The notes under the pieces are model-generated. The model worked only from the letters and a program-made list of their open reading frames with translations, was not told where the DNA came from and did not search any database. The position numbers and the translations under genes are program-made. From assembly GCF_030719215.1 (NCBI RefSeq), contig NZ_CP120983.1, positions 6,634,001 to 6,698,000 of the forward strand: 64,000 nt of DNA, given 5' to 3'. Every line of letters begins with the position of its first letter. The stretch's first letter is position 1. The DNA comes from Streptomyces sp. Alt3. GTDB taxonomy: Bacteria; Actinomycetota; Actinomycetes; Streptomycetales; Streptomycetaceae. Shown piece by piece: positions 1 to 8,213 of the stretch.

Positions 1-1
1 C

Positions 2-802
2 GTACAGAACTTCCCCGGCGTCACCGAGCGCGCAGCGGACTTCGCCGCTCTGGGCGCCGGCCCCCGGATGCACCGGACCGGCTCGATCGTCGACGCCGAA
101 GGACTGTCGAACGCCGCGTGCGCCACCGGAACGGAGCACGATCTGCTCATCAACGTCGGGGGATTCAAGAACTTCCTCCTCGACTTCGACGTCAACGACG
201 ACTACATGCGTCTGCTGCACCGGTGGCTTCCGGACCTGCTGCGCGACTGGCCCCGTTTCCGACGTGTCCTGGTCTGCGGCGGCCCGTACGGCGACGGCCG
301 GGAGCGGACGGTCTCGGCCGCCGGCCGGACGGCCGAATGCCGGCTGTTGCGCCAGCGTGAGCTGCTCCAGGTGGCGGCCGGCACCCCGGACCAGCTGCTG
401 GCGCCCGGGCTCACGGCACTCCACGAATCGATCGCCCTCGGCCGGCTGCCCCTGGCGATCCACGAGCAGCACTACGCCCACGTCTACACCATGCGCGCCC
501 TGGACGGCACGCGCTTCGGGCGCATCGGAGGCAGGTTCACGGACGTGGTGCCCGGCCACCCGCTGCCGGAGGACGACCTCGCCGGGACGGCGGCCCTCGT
601 CGAACTGGCCGGCCGTGTCCGGAAGGATGACGAGCTCTACGCGAGATACCGGCGGACGTTCAACGAACGCATCGAGCACTACGTCTCACTGACCCCGGCG
701 CAACGACAGCACGGCGTCGAGGAACTGCGGAGACTGCTCGGCGGCGAGCCGGTCCACTCGGTGATGAGCGGCATCCTGGGGACGCCGATCATCAGCGAGT
801 GA
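2..802 (+). CDS. Conserved protein, 5' end outside window (possible GT-B-like fold)
   Basis: The frame is open from base 2 to the TGA at 800-802, so at least 266 residues are visible. The reading runs without a stop through the ATG at 68, so that ATG is probably internal and the true start lies upstream. I do not recognise the family with certainty. A glycine-rich strand (NVGGFKNF), a hydrophobic strand ending in CGGPYG, and a late segment (LLAPGLTALHESIALGRLP) look loosely like the acceptor and donor halves of GT-B glycosyltransferases. No membrane segment or signal peptide is visible. It converges on the DUF402 gene with an 11-base gap. The coding call is secure; the fold suggestion is weak. 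Confidence 0.6.
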   Translation, partial: VQNFPGVTERAADFAALGAGPRMHRTGSIVDAEGLSNAACATGTEHDLLINVGGFKNFLLDFDVNDDYMRLLHRWLPDLLRDWPRFRRVLVCGGPYGDGRERTVSAAGRTAECRLLRQRELLQVAAGTPDQLLAPGLTALHESIALGRLPLAIHEQHYAHVYTMRALDGTRFGRIGGRFTDVVPGHPLPEDDLAGTAALVELAGRVRKDDELYARYRRTFNERIEHYVSLTPAQRQHGVEELRRLLGGEPVHSVMSGILGTPIISE

Positions 803-813
803 GGGGGCGGGCC

Positions 814-1314
814 TTACCCGACCAGTCCTGCCAGCCCCTCGGTGCGGGCGAGGTGTTCCAGCTCGTCCAGGGCCCGGACGGCGGCCTCCGCCGCCGGGGC
901 GTCACGGCCGGCGAGGCCGCTCTCCTCGAACTCGTCCTCGTCCAGCCGCAGGACGGACGAGCCGTCGGCCGAGACCCACAGGTCCAGGTCCAGGTCCTCG
1001 ACCAGGAGTTCACCGTCGCGGAGCACGGCGGGCCGGGTGATGTCGCAGTACCAGCCCTTCAGCTCCCCGCCCCCGGTACGGACCTCCTTCACCGCGTACC
1101 ACCGGTCGCGCCAGTAGTGCTCGGTGAAGACGTCCCCGGGCTCGAAGCGTACGAAGCCGAAGTCCCGGACCCCCGGGGCGGCCCACGGCGCGCGGACGGT
1201 GATCCGGTTCCCGTCGTCCCCGACCGGCTCTGCCGGGTAACGGATCTTCGTGCGGCCCGCCTTGACCAGGGCCACCGTCAAGGTGGTCCCTGAATCAGCC
1301 GATCTCGCGGACAT
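814..1314 (-). CDS. DUF402 domain protein
   Basis: This 166-residue protein has the DUF402 signature: a WY.V segment, a GWYCDI segment, and an acidic run LVEDLDLDLWV followed by LDEDEFEESG. Members of this fold include nucleoside di/tri-phosphatases and FomD-like nucleotidyl hydrolases that use metal-binding acidic residues, so a phosphoester hydrolase role is plausible but unproven. The ATG at 1314 has a strong GGAGG six bases upstream. An alternative GTG at 1332 lacks one. The start lies inside the end of the GNAT gene (20-base overlap), so the two are probably co-translated. Cytosolic. Confidence 0.75.
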   Translation of the reverse strand: MSARSADSGTTLTVALVKAGRTKIRYPAEPVGDDGNRITVRAPWAAPGVRDFGFVRFEPGDVFTEHYWRDRWYAVKEVRTGGGELKGWYCDITRPAVLRDGELLVEDLDLDLWVSADGSSVLRLDEDEFEESGLAGRDAPAAEAAVRALDELEHLARTEGLAGLVG

Positions 1315-2215
1315 GGCGTACCTCCGTGGCACAGATCTCGTAGCCGAACCAGCGGTTGACCGCCAGCATCGGGCCGTTGTCGGCGTCGTTGCCGGTGTAG
1401 GCGTCCGTGTACCCGGCGGCGCGCGCCCGGTGCAGGGAGGTGTTCTTGGCGAGCTTCGCCAGCCCCCTGCCCCGGAAGGCGCGCCGGGTGCCGGTCATGG
1501 CCGACCAGTAGCGGGTCAGTCCGTCGGTCTGCGCGGCACTGAACGCCGCTACCTGTCCGTCCACCGTCACGACCGTGGTGAGCGCGTGGTCGAAGCCGGG
1601 CCGCCGCCAGGTCGTCGCCAGCCAGTCCTCGTAGTCGGAGAACTCCACCGGGACATCGCTCGGCTCGTCCGCGGTCGTCTCCGCGTCCGCCTCGAACAGA
1701 GGCCGCGGATCGTCCTCGAAGTCCGCCGCGGTGAGCAGCTCGACCCCGGAGGGCACGTCCTGGAGCGGTGGCAGCGAGCCGTCCGTCAGGCCGAGCCGGA
1801 GGAAGTGCGCGGGCCGTCGCGCCGCGTACCCGCGCTTCGCGGCGAACGCACGGTCGGCCGGCTCGTCCAGCACCCAGGTGTAGACGGCGCTCGCCCCGGC
1901 ACCGGCCAGATGCTCCTCACCGGTCCGCAGGAGCAGCGACCCCGCACCCCGGCCCCTCCTGTCCGGATGGACGTACGGATTGCAGAAGCCCTGACCGGGC
2001 TTCGGGCTCTCGTGCGAGATCCCGGCCTGCGCGGTCCCGATCACCTCGCCGTCCTCCTCGGCCACCAGCAGCCGGTACCGCCTGTCCGGATGGGCGTCGG
2101 CCAGATCGCGCAGGACCTGTTCCGGAGTCGTCACCATGAAGGGCAGAGCGGCACGCCGCACCCGCACCCAGGCCTCCGCGTCGGCGGGCAGGAAGTCACG
2201 CACGCGTACCGTCAT
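1295..2215 (-). CDS. GNAT family N-acetyltransferase, two-domain
   Basis: At 306 residues this is about twice a single GNAT domain. The N-terminal half carries the acetyl-CoA loop as NPYVHPDRRGRGAGSLLL (about residues 82-99). The C-terminal half has a second, weaker version (TGTRRAFRGRGLAKLAKNTSL, about 245-265) followed by AAGYTDAYTGNDADNGPMLAVNRWFGY, typical of the tandem GNAT proteins of actinomycetes. It is expected to transfer an acetyl group to an amine, but the substrate cannot be told. It is the first gene of a two-gene unit with the DUF402 protein. No membrane segment is visible. Confidence 0.85.
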   Translation of the reverse strand: MTVRVRDFLPADAEAWVRVRRAALPFMVTTPEQVLRDLADAHPDRRYRLLVAEEDGEVIGTAQAGISHESPKPGQGFCNPYVHPDRRGRGAGSLLLRTGEEHLAGAGASAVYTWVLDEPADRAFAAKRGYAARRPAHFLRLGLTDGSLPPLQDVPSGVELLTAADFEDDPRPLFEADAETTADEPSDVPVEFSDYEDWLATTWRRPGFDHALTTVVTVDGQVAAFSAAQTDGLTRYWSAMTGTRRAFRGRGLAKLAKNTSLHRARAAGYTDAYTGNDADNGPMLAVNRWFGYEICATEVRHVREIG

Positions 2216-2308
2216 GCGCGGACGCTAACGCGGGTGGACGCCCGGGCGCCTGTGAATTTCCGGCGGCGCGGCCGGTGAACGGGTCCCCTGGTGGGAGACA
2301 ATCGGCGC

Positions 2309-2683
2309 GTGACCCTGAAGATCGCAGTTGACCCGGACTCCGCCACCGCCCCCTACGAGCAGCTGCGCGCCCAGCTGTCCGGACAGGCCCGCTCCGGGGA
2401 CCTGCCCGTCGGCTACCGTCTTCCGACCGTGCGCGGCCTCGCCGGGGAACTCGGCCTCGCCGCCAACACGGTGGCCAAGGCCTACCGTGCCCTGGAGGCC
2501 GACGGGGTGATCGAGACCCGGGGCCGCAACGGGACGTTCGTCGCCGCGGCGGGTGACGCGGCGGCCCGCAACGCGGCCACGGCGGCCCAGGAGTACGCCG
2601 AACAGGCCCGGCGCCTCGGCCTGTCGGAGGCGGACGCGCTCGCACAGGCCGAGGACGCCGTACGGGCGGCCTACGCGCGATAG
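2309..2683 (+). CDS. Short GntR-family regulator (YtrA-like)
   Basis: The 124-residue protein is a GntR winged helix (APYEQLRAQL...LPTVRGLAGELGLAANTVAKAYRALEADGVIETRGRNGTFV) with only a short C-terminal helical tail, the size of the YtrA subfamily. Such proteins usually repress a neighbouring transporter operon, but none adjoins here; the upstream neighbour is the divergent GNAT gene. I place the start at GTG 2309, with GGGAG 11 bases upstream. GTG 2291 in the same frame would add six residues. The 93-base divergent gap to the GNAT gene is the likely place for autoregulation. Confidence 0.8.
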   Translation: MTLKIAVDPDSATAPYEQLRAQLSGQARSGDLPVGYRLPTVRGLAGELGLAANTVAKAYRALEADGVIETRGRNGTFVAAAGDAAARNAATAAQEYAEQARRLGLSEADALAQAEDAVRAAYAR

Positions 2684-2699
2684 GGCCCTGCCGCCGCAC

Positions 2700-3794
2700 T
2701 CAGAGATACAGACCGGCGTCCGCCCCCGCGTCCTGCTTCGGAACGGACGCGGGTCCGCTGCCCCGCCGCAGGGCGTACAGCTCGGCCAGCGTCGCGCCCT
2801 CGCGGCCGATCCCTTCCTCCGTGCCCAGCCAGGACACCGACTCCGCGCGGGTCAGCGAGCCCACCTCGACGCGGGCCAGGCAGCGGCCCGGCCTGACGAC
2901 GGCCGGGTGCAGCCGCTCCAGGTCCTCGTTGGTCGTCACGCCCACCAGCACATTGCGCCCCTGGCCCAGCAGACCGTCGGTCAGGTTGAGCAGCCGGGAC
3001 AGTGCCTGACCCGCCGTGTGCTTGGCCTCGCCGCGGATCAGCTCGTCGCAGTCCTCCAGCAGGAGCAGCCGCCAGCGCCCCTTCGACGAACCGTCGTCCT
3101 CGCCGATGGCGATGTCCATCAGATAGCCGACGTCGTTGAACAGCCGCTCCGGGTCCAGCACGCAGTCGACCTGGCACCAGTCGCGCCAGGACCGGGCCAG
3201 GGTGCGCAGCGCCGAGGTCTTGCCGGTGCCCGGCGGGCCGTGCAGCAGAAGCAGCCGGCCGGCGATGTCGTCGGGGGTCACCTTCATCAGCCGGTCCATC
3301 GCATCGGCCACCGGAGCCGTGTAGTTGGACCGGACCTCGTCCCAGGTGCCGGCGGCGATCTGCCGGGTGGTGCGGTGCGGGCCCCGGCGTGGTGAGACGT
3401 ACCAGAAGCCCATGGTCACGTTCTCGGGCTGCGGCTCCGGCTCGTCCTGTGCGCCGTCGGTCGCCTCGGAGAGGATCTTCTGCGCGAGCTCGGGGGAGGT
3501 GGCGGTGACCGTGACGTCGGCGCCCCGGTTCCACCGGGAGACCAGCACAGTCCAGCCGTCGCCCTCGGCCAGCGTGGCGCTGCGGTCGTCGTCGCGGGCC
3601 GATCTCAGCACCTCGGCCGCCGCGGGGAGCAGGGTCGCCCCCGGCCTGACCCGGTCGAGGGAGGAACTGTGCGAATGAGGCTGCTCGCCCGTCGCGAAGC
3701 GGCCCAGGAACAGCGCGTCCACGACGTCGGACGGCGAATCGCTGTCGTCCACGTTGAGCCGGATCGGCAGGGCGGACTCGGGGTTGGCAGACAT
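2700..3794 (-). CDS. DUF5925 / AAA-family ATPase
   Basis: The 364-residue protein starts MSANPESALPIRLNVDD. Residues about 1-125 form the DUF5925 region found in Streptomyces. Residues about 150-350 form an AAA ATPase with Walker A GPPGTGKT (about 186-193), Walker B LLLEDCDEL, and a VVRPGRC segment where AAA proteins place arginine-finger or sensor residues. Function is unknown; AAA proteins remodel or unfold partners. The ATG at 3794 is preceded by another ATG at 3803. The frame stays open far upstream, but that reading is antisense-like and overlaps the deacetylase gene, so I reject the longer version. Confidence 0.8.
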   Translation of the reverse strand: MSANPESALPIRLNVDDSDSPSDVVDALFLGRFATGEQPHSHSSSLDRVRPGATLLPAAAEVLRSARDDDRSATLAEGDGWTVLVSRWNRGADVTVTATSPELAQKILSEATDGAQDEPEPQPENVTMGFWYVSPRRGPHRTTRQIAAGTWDEVRSNYTAPVADAMDRLMKVTPDDIAGRLLLLHGPPGTGKTSALRTLARSWRDWCQVDCVLDPERLFNDVGYLMDIAIGEDDGSSKGRWRLLLLEDCDELIRGEAKHTAGQALSRLLNLTDGLLGQGRNVLVGVTTNEDLERLHPAVVRPGRCLARVEVGSLTRAESVSWLGTEEGIGREGATLAELYALRRGSGPASVPKQDAGADAGLYL

Positions 3795-3913
3795 GGCGCC
3801 CATGATCCGGCACGGTGCCGCCCCGCGCACCCAGGTTTCGGGAGCTGCCCGCAGGTGGCGGGAGGCGGACACGGCCCCGGTCCGGCGGCGCCCCGCCGGA
3901 CCGGGGACCTGCC

Positions 3914-4717
3914 TCAGCCCGGCCGGCGGCGCACCCGGCGTGCACCGCGCACCACGGCGAACCCCTTGGTGAGCACCCGGTCCACAGCGAACGACCGCGC
4001 GAGGGCCCGGCCCTCCACCAGCCGTGCGAACTCGGCGGCGCCCGTCCGACGGCGGACGGTCACCCGCTCCAGGGCGTACGGACCCTGGCGGCGCCGCGCC
4101 AGGGCATTGCCCACGGCGAGGGACTGCGCGAAGCCCGCCGCCCGCACCGCCCGCCGCACCCGGCGGGTGGAGTAGCCGTACGGATAGGCGAAGGAGGCCG
4201 GGGGAGCGCCCAGTTCGGCGGCGGCGATCTCCCGGCAGCCGGCCGTCTCGGCCCTCAGCGCCGCCCCGTCGAGCTGGTCCAGCTGCGGGTGGGTGTGGCT
4301 GTGCCCGCCTATCTCCACGCCCGTGGAGGCGAGTTCGCGCACCTGGCCCCAGTCGAGCATGGTGTCCGGGGCGCCGCCCTCGTCGTGGCCACCGCGCAGC
4401 CAGCCGGTGGTGACGAAGACGGTGGCCGCGAAACCGTGCTCGGCGAGCACCGGCAACGCGTACCGGTGCACCCCCTCGTAGCCGTCGTCGAACGTGATCA
4501 GCACCGGCCGGGGCGGCAGCGGGCGTCCCGTGCGCCAGCTCCCGGCCAGCGCGGCCGTGGTCAGCGGGGTGAAGCCGCGCCGGGCCAGGATCTCCATCTG
4601 CGTCCGGAACGCGCCGGGTGACACGGAGAGGCCGTACACGCGGTCGGCCGGGCGGTGGCCGACCGCGTGGTACATCAGGATCGGCACGGCGCCGCTCCCG
4701 AGGTCGTCCCCGCTCAC
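3914..4717 (-). CDS. Polysaccharide deacetylase family protein (NodB domain)
   Basis: The 267-residue protein has the CE4/NodB motifs: TFDDGYEGVH (metal-binding and catalytic aspartates, about residues 75-84), GGHSHTHPQL (metal histidines) and FAYPYGYST. It should remove N-acetyl groups from a glycan. No clear signal peptide or membrane segment is seen, so it may act on a lipid-linked intermediate inside the cell or lack a recognised export signal. Its GTG start at 4717 overlaps the TGA of the upstream glycosyltransferase (bases 4714-4717), so the two are translationally coupled. It is the last gene of the three-gene glycan operon. Confidence 0.85.
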   Translation of the reverse strand: MSGDDLGSGAVPILMYHAVGHRPADRVYGLSVSPGAFRTQMEILARRGFTPLTTAALAGSWRTGRPLPPRPVLITFDDGYEGVHRYALPVLAEHGFAATVFVTTGWLRGGHDEGGAPDTMLDWGQVRELASTGVEIGGHSHTHPQLDQLDGAALRAETAGCREIAAAELGAPPASFAYPYGYSTRRVRRAVRAAGFAQSLAVGNALARRRQGPYALERVTVRRRTGAAEFARLVEGRALARSFAVDRVLTKGFAVVRGARRVRRRPG

Positions 4718-5715
4718 CGCACCTCCTCCCGTGCGTCCGCCGGTTCGATCGGGGGCACGGCGAACGACACACCGTCACGCCGGACCCGCGCGCTGCCCAC
4801 CGCGTAACCGGCCGCCGCCGCCAGCACCCCCGTCACGACGGCGCCGGTGCGGCCCGCTCCGCCGGGACGGCCCAGCAAGAAGTCCCGTACGCCCCGCAGC
4901 ACCCCGGCCGGGAGCACCCGGGTGGTGTAGCGGCGCTCGGACTCCAGCCCCCGGGCGGCACCGACGCTCCTGGCGACGAGCGCCTTCGAGAGCCCCTCGG
5001 CGTACGCGCGGGTGCGGAAGTACCCGAAACGCTCGCGCGCCGCCGGGACCTTGTGGCGGATCACGGCGCGGTCGTCGATCAGCACCACGGCCCGGGGACG
5101 CGCGCGGGTGAGACGGATGCAGAACTCGGTCTCCTCACCGCCCAGTGGCCGCTTGTCCCCGTCCCGCCCGATACCGGTGGCGAAACCGCCCGCCGCGTCG
5201 AACGCCTCGCGGCGGAAGGAGGCGTTGCCGCCGAGGACGTTCCGTACGCGGACCGTGCCGGGCGGCAGTCCCCGATAGGTGCAACCGACGACCCAGTCGA
5301 ACTCCTCGGGGAACCAGAGCGGTCTGCGCCCCGAGGCCCACGACGGGAGGGTCCGGCCGCCGACGGCCATCACCTCCGGATCGTCGTAACCCCGGTCGAG
5401 GTGACGCAGCCAGTCCCGCCCGGCCACGGCGTCGTCGTCGAGGAAGGCGACGATCGTGCCGCGGGCGGCCGCGACACCCGTGTTGCGGCCCGCCGACAGC
5501 CCGCGCGGACCCGCGTTCGCGAGGACCCGCACCCCCGGGGAGCCCCGGTACTCGTCCGCCAGACGGCTCAGCAACGCCGGGTTGTGGTCGACGACCACCA
5601 GGGTCTCCTCCGCCGGCAGCGACTGGGACCCGACCGAGGCGACCGCTTCGAGGATGTCGTCCCAGCGCTCCTCGGTGTAGACGCAGACGACGACGGAGAA
5701 GGCGCGTGGCGTCAC
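4714..5715 (-). CDS. Family 2 glycosyltransferase
   Basis: The 333-residue protein has the GT-A fold of family 2: FSVVVCVYTEERWDDILEAV at the N-terminus, FLDDDAVAG (DxD metal and nucleotide-sugar site, about residues 89-97), and a GGEETEFCIRL segment that holds the usual catalytic ED pair. Two hydrophobic stretches near the C-terminus (about 275-305) suggest peripheral membrane association. GTG 5715 overlaps the TGA of the upstream glycosyltransferase (5712-5715). This defines the N-terminus even though the frame remains open further upstream. Confidence 0.85.
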   Translation of the reverse strand: MTPRAFSVVVCVYTEERWDDILEAVASVGSQSLPAEETLVVVDHNPALLSRLADEYRGSPGVRVLANAGPRGLSAGRNTGVAAARGTIVAFLDDDAVAGRDWLRHLDRGYDDPEVMAVGGRTLPSWASGRRPLWFPEEFDWVVGCTYRGLPPGTVRVRNVLGGNASFRREAFDAAGGFATGIGRDGDKRPLGGEETEFCIRLTRARPRAVVLIDDRAVIRHKVPAARERFGYFRTRAYAEGLSKALVARSVGAARGLESERRYTTRVLPAGVLRGVRDFLLGRPGGAGRTGAVVTGVLAAAAGYAVGSARVRRDGVSFAVPPIEPADAREEVR

Positions 5716-6533
5716 AGCAGCTGTCCCCGGCCGATGACCGCGGGAGCGGTCGCGGTCCGGCGGCGCACCCGCTTCTCCGTGAGGATCACCCGCAGTACGC
5801 GCAGTCCGTCGCGCACGGCGCTGAGATTGCTGACGCCGTGGATGCGGTTGTACTCGTGGCTCGGCACCTCCTGGACCCTGAGACCGGCCTTGACCACCCT
5901 GATGTTCATCAGGGTCTCGATCTCGAAGCCGGTGCAGTCCAGGGTGATCCTGTCCAGGCAGTGCTTCCAGAAGGCGTTGTAGCCGTAGCAGAGGTCGGTG
6001 TAGCGGGCCCCGAACTTGCGGTTGACCACCGCGCACAGCGCCCGGTTGCCGAGCTTGCGGACGGGCGTCATGTCGTCCGTCCCGCCACCGTTGGCAAAGC
6101 GGGAGCCCTTGGCGAAGTCGGCCCCGCCGACCAGGGCGGAGACGTAGCTGACGATCTCCCCGCCGTCCGCCGAGCCGTCGGCGTCGACCATCACGATGAT
6201 CTCGCCGGTGCAGGCGGCGAAGCCACTGATCAGGGCGTCCCCCTTGCCCTTGCCGGTCTGTTCGACGACCACGACGTCCGGGCGGAGTTCGCGGGCGACA
6301 CGGACGGTGTCGTCGCTCGAATTGCCGTCGACGAGCACGACTTCATGAATCCAGTCGGGCAGCGTACCGAACACATGGGGAAGATTCGCCGCCTCATTCA
6401 TGGCGGGGATCACGACACTTACCGGTGGCGCTATCGCGAGATGCGAGGAGATCGGTCGGTATTCGCTCTGTATTCGAGCGGATCCGGTCTCTTCCGTGAC
6501 AGGTCTGATCGAGGAAGGCAGGGCTGAACTCAT
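5712..6533 (-). CDS. Family 2 glycosyltransferase, dolichyl-phosphate-mannose-synthase-like
   Basis: The 273-residue protein resembles DPM1/DPG synthases: VSVVIPAMNEAANLPHVFGT, VLVDGNSSDDT, GKGKGDALISGF, and MVDADGSADGG carrying the DxD site. Such enzymes often move a sugar from a nucleotide donor onto a polyprenyl phosphate carrier. The ATG at 6533 has GAGGGA about 8 bases upstream; the longer in-frame ATG at 6587 has no comparable site. First gene of the three-gene unit with the second glycosyltransferase and the NodB deacetylase, suggesting that the three enzymes build and then modify one exported glycan. The substrate cannot be read from sequence. Confidence 0.85.
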   Translation of the reverse strand: MSSALPSSIRPVTEETGSARIQSEYRPISSHLAIAPPVSVVIPAMNEAANLPHVFGTLPDWIHEVVLVDGNSSDDTVRVARELRPDVVVVEQTGKGKGDALISGFAACTGEIIVMVDADGSADGGEIVSYVSALVGGADFAKGSRFANGGGTDDMTPVRKLGNRALCAVVNRKFGARYTDLCYGYNAFWKHCLDRITLDCTGFEIETLMNIRVVKAGLRVQEVPSHEYNRIHGVSNLSAVRDGLRVLRVILTEKRVRRRTATAPAVIGRGQLL

Positions 6534-7375
6534 GAGTCTTTTCCCTCTCGTCCGGTGGACGGCCCGCCCCCGGGCAGTCCGGCACAAAGGTCCGGTTCGA
6601 AAGGGGGGTTCTCACCCCGGCCATGACGGCATGACGCTCCGAGCTGGCTGGATGAGCTGGCACAACTGGCCGTACGGCGGCCGACTCGACTGAGTACGGC
6701 CGCTGGGCACGGCACCCCCCTACCGCGCCCCGCTCCGGTGTCCACCGCGGCTGCCTGAGCCCTCCCCTGGAGCCGCCTGCGTGATGGGCCGTTGCGGGTT
6801 GATCTACGACGGTATTAACGATTGGAACTGTATGGCAAGACATGCAATGACGTCTCACCCTTTTCGGACTTTGACGGAACTGTCACATGTGGCCACGGAA
6901 TTGATGCCTCCTGTTTCCCGCGATGTTCCGGGCCTCCCGGAGTTGTTCCACAAGGGAAATGATCAGCGTCGACCCGGAAATGATCAGGCGGAATTCCACG
7001 CTGACCTGCTGTTCGGTGCCGGCGGACGGCTGCGGCCGGTGACGCGGCTGTCGGCCGCTACCCGGTGGAGGTGGCGGTTCGGTCCGGTCGCGCCGGGACC
7101 CGGCGGCCGGGCGTGCGGTGCGGGGGCTGGGTCACTAAGTGAGAAAAGAGGGTGAAAGGGGCGCACGGAGGTGGGCCGCGCACCACCTCTCGGCAGGTGA
7201 CCCGTGCGCGTGGCAAGGTTTGCCCTGCTTCATGCCTGATGTCGGAGTCCGGTGTGGCGCATCCTCAGGAGCCCCGCGAGAAGATGTTGTTCAAGCTTCT
7301 TGGCATGGACACTTCCGGAATTCCCGTCGGTACTGCTACCACGGAGTAGGCAGAGATCCTGCCCAAGGAGGTTCC
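6534..7375. promoter_or_regulatory. Long divergent intergenic region
   Basis: These 842 bases separate the glycan operon (leftward) from the secreted lipase (rightward). Short open frames occur but have no ribosome site, no conserved-looking protein and poor codon bias. The middle (about 6790-6970) is clearly AT-richer than its surroundings, as expected of promoter DNA. I could not pick a convincing -35/-10 pair by eye. The only firm element is the lipase ribosome site AAGGAGG at 7365-7371. Confidence 0.5.
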
Positions 7376-8185
7376 ATGAAAATGTCCAGACTCGTGGCGT
7401 TCTCGTCCTCTCTTCTCCTCGGTACCGTTCTCGCCCTGACCGGCGTGGGCGTCGCCCAGGCCCAGGAGTCCGCCGCGGCCGTCGACTACGTCGCGCTGGG
7501 GGACTCGTACTCGTCGGGCGTCGGCGCCGGCAGCTACGACAGTGCGAGCGGTGACTGCAAGCGCAGCACCCGCGCCTATCCCGTTCTCTGGAAGGCGGCC
7601 AACAACCCCGCCTCCTTCGCCTTCACCGCGTGCTCGGGCGCCAGGACCGGTGACGTCACGGCCGGTCAGCTGGGCCCGCTCAGCTCCGCCACCGACCTCG
7701 TGTCGATCTCCATCGGCGGCAACGACGCCGGCTTCGCCGATGTCATGACCACCTGTGTCCTGCAGTCCGAGGCCACGTGCCTGAGCCGGATCGCCACCGC
7801 CCGCGCCTACGTGGACTCGACCCTCCCCGGCAAACTGGACTCCGTCTACACGGCGATCAGCGCCAAAGCGCCCTCGGCCCGCGTCGTCGTGCTCGGCTAC
7901 CCCCGCTTCTACAAGCTCAGCGGCAGCTGCGTCGCCGGTCTGAGCGAGAAGGAGCGCACCGCCATCAACGGCGCCGCCGACTACCTCAACGCCGCCACGG
8001 CCAAGCGTGCGGCCGACCACGGCTTCACCTTCGGCGACGTCACCCCGACCTTCACCGGACACGAGATCTGCTCGGGCAGCGCCTGGCTGCACAGCGTGAA
8101 CTGGCTCAACATCGGTGAGTCCTACCACCCGACCGCCGCCGGGCAGTCGGGTGGCTATCTGCCCGCCCTCAGTTCCAAGGCCTGA
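7376..8185 (+). CDS. Secreted SGNH/GDSL lipase-esterase
   Basis: The 269-residue protein has a signal peptide (basic MKMSR, hydrophobic core, cleavage after AQA about residue 29). The hydrolase domain has block I GDSYSSG (nucleophile Ser44), block III GGNDAGF (about 114-120) and block V SYHP (catalytic His about 251). Paired cysteines are consistent with the disulfides of the extracellular Streptomyces lipases of this size, such as the S. rimosus GDSL lipase and S. coelicolor SCO1725 (from memory). It should hydrolyse acyl esters outside the cell. The start is fixed by AAGGAGG five bases before ATG 7376. It converges on the kinase gene with a 28-base gap. Confidence 0.92.
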   Translation: MKMSRLVAFSSSLLLGTVLALTGVGVAQAQESAAAVDYVALGDSYSSGVGAGSYDSASGDCKRSTRAYPVLWKAANNPASFAFTACSGARTGDVTAGQLGPLSSATDLVSISIGGNDAGFADVMTTCVLQSEATCLSRIATARAYVDSTLPGKLDSVYTAISAKAPSARVVVLGYPRFYKLSGSCVAGLSEKERTAINGAADYLNAATAKRAADHGFTFGDVTPTFTGHEICSGSAWLHSVNWLNIGESYHPTAAGQSGGYLPALSSKA

Positions 8186-8213
8186 CCCGTACCCCTGTAG
8201 CGGGCGCCGGGGC

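Noticed and set aside
3795..4778. N-terminal extension of the DUF5925 ATPase through the deacetylase gene
   Set aside because: The extension is Arg/Gly/Pro-rich junk read out of frame over a well-supported NodB-domain gene. The family start at 3794 fits known lengths.
6781..7155. Short plus-strand frame in the lipase promoter region
   Set aside because: No ribosome site, mixed codon bias and no recognisable sequence. More likely non-coding promoter DNA.
7140..7210. Small hairpin CACCT...AGGTG in the lipase leader as a riboswitch
   Set aside because: The stem is short and there is no conserved aptamer pattern that I can recognise.
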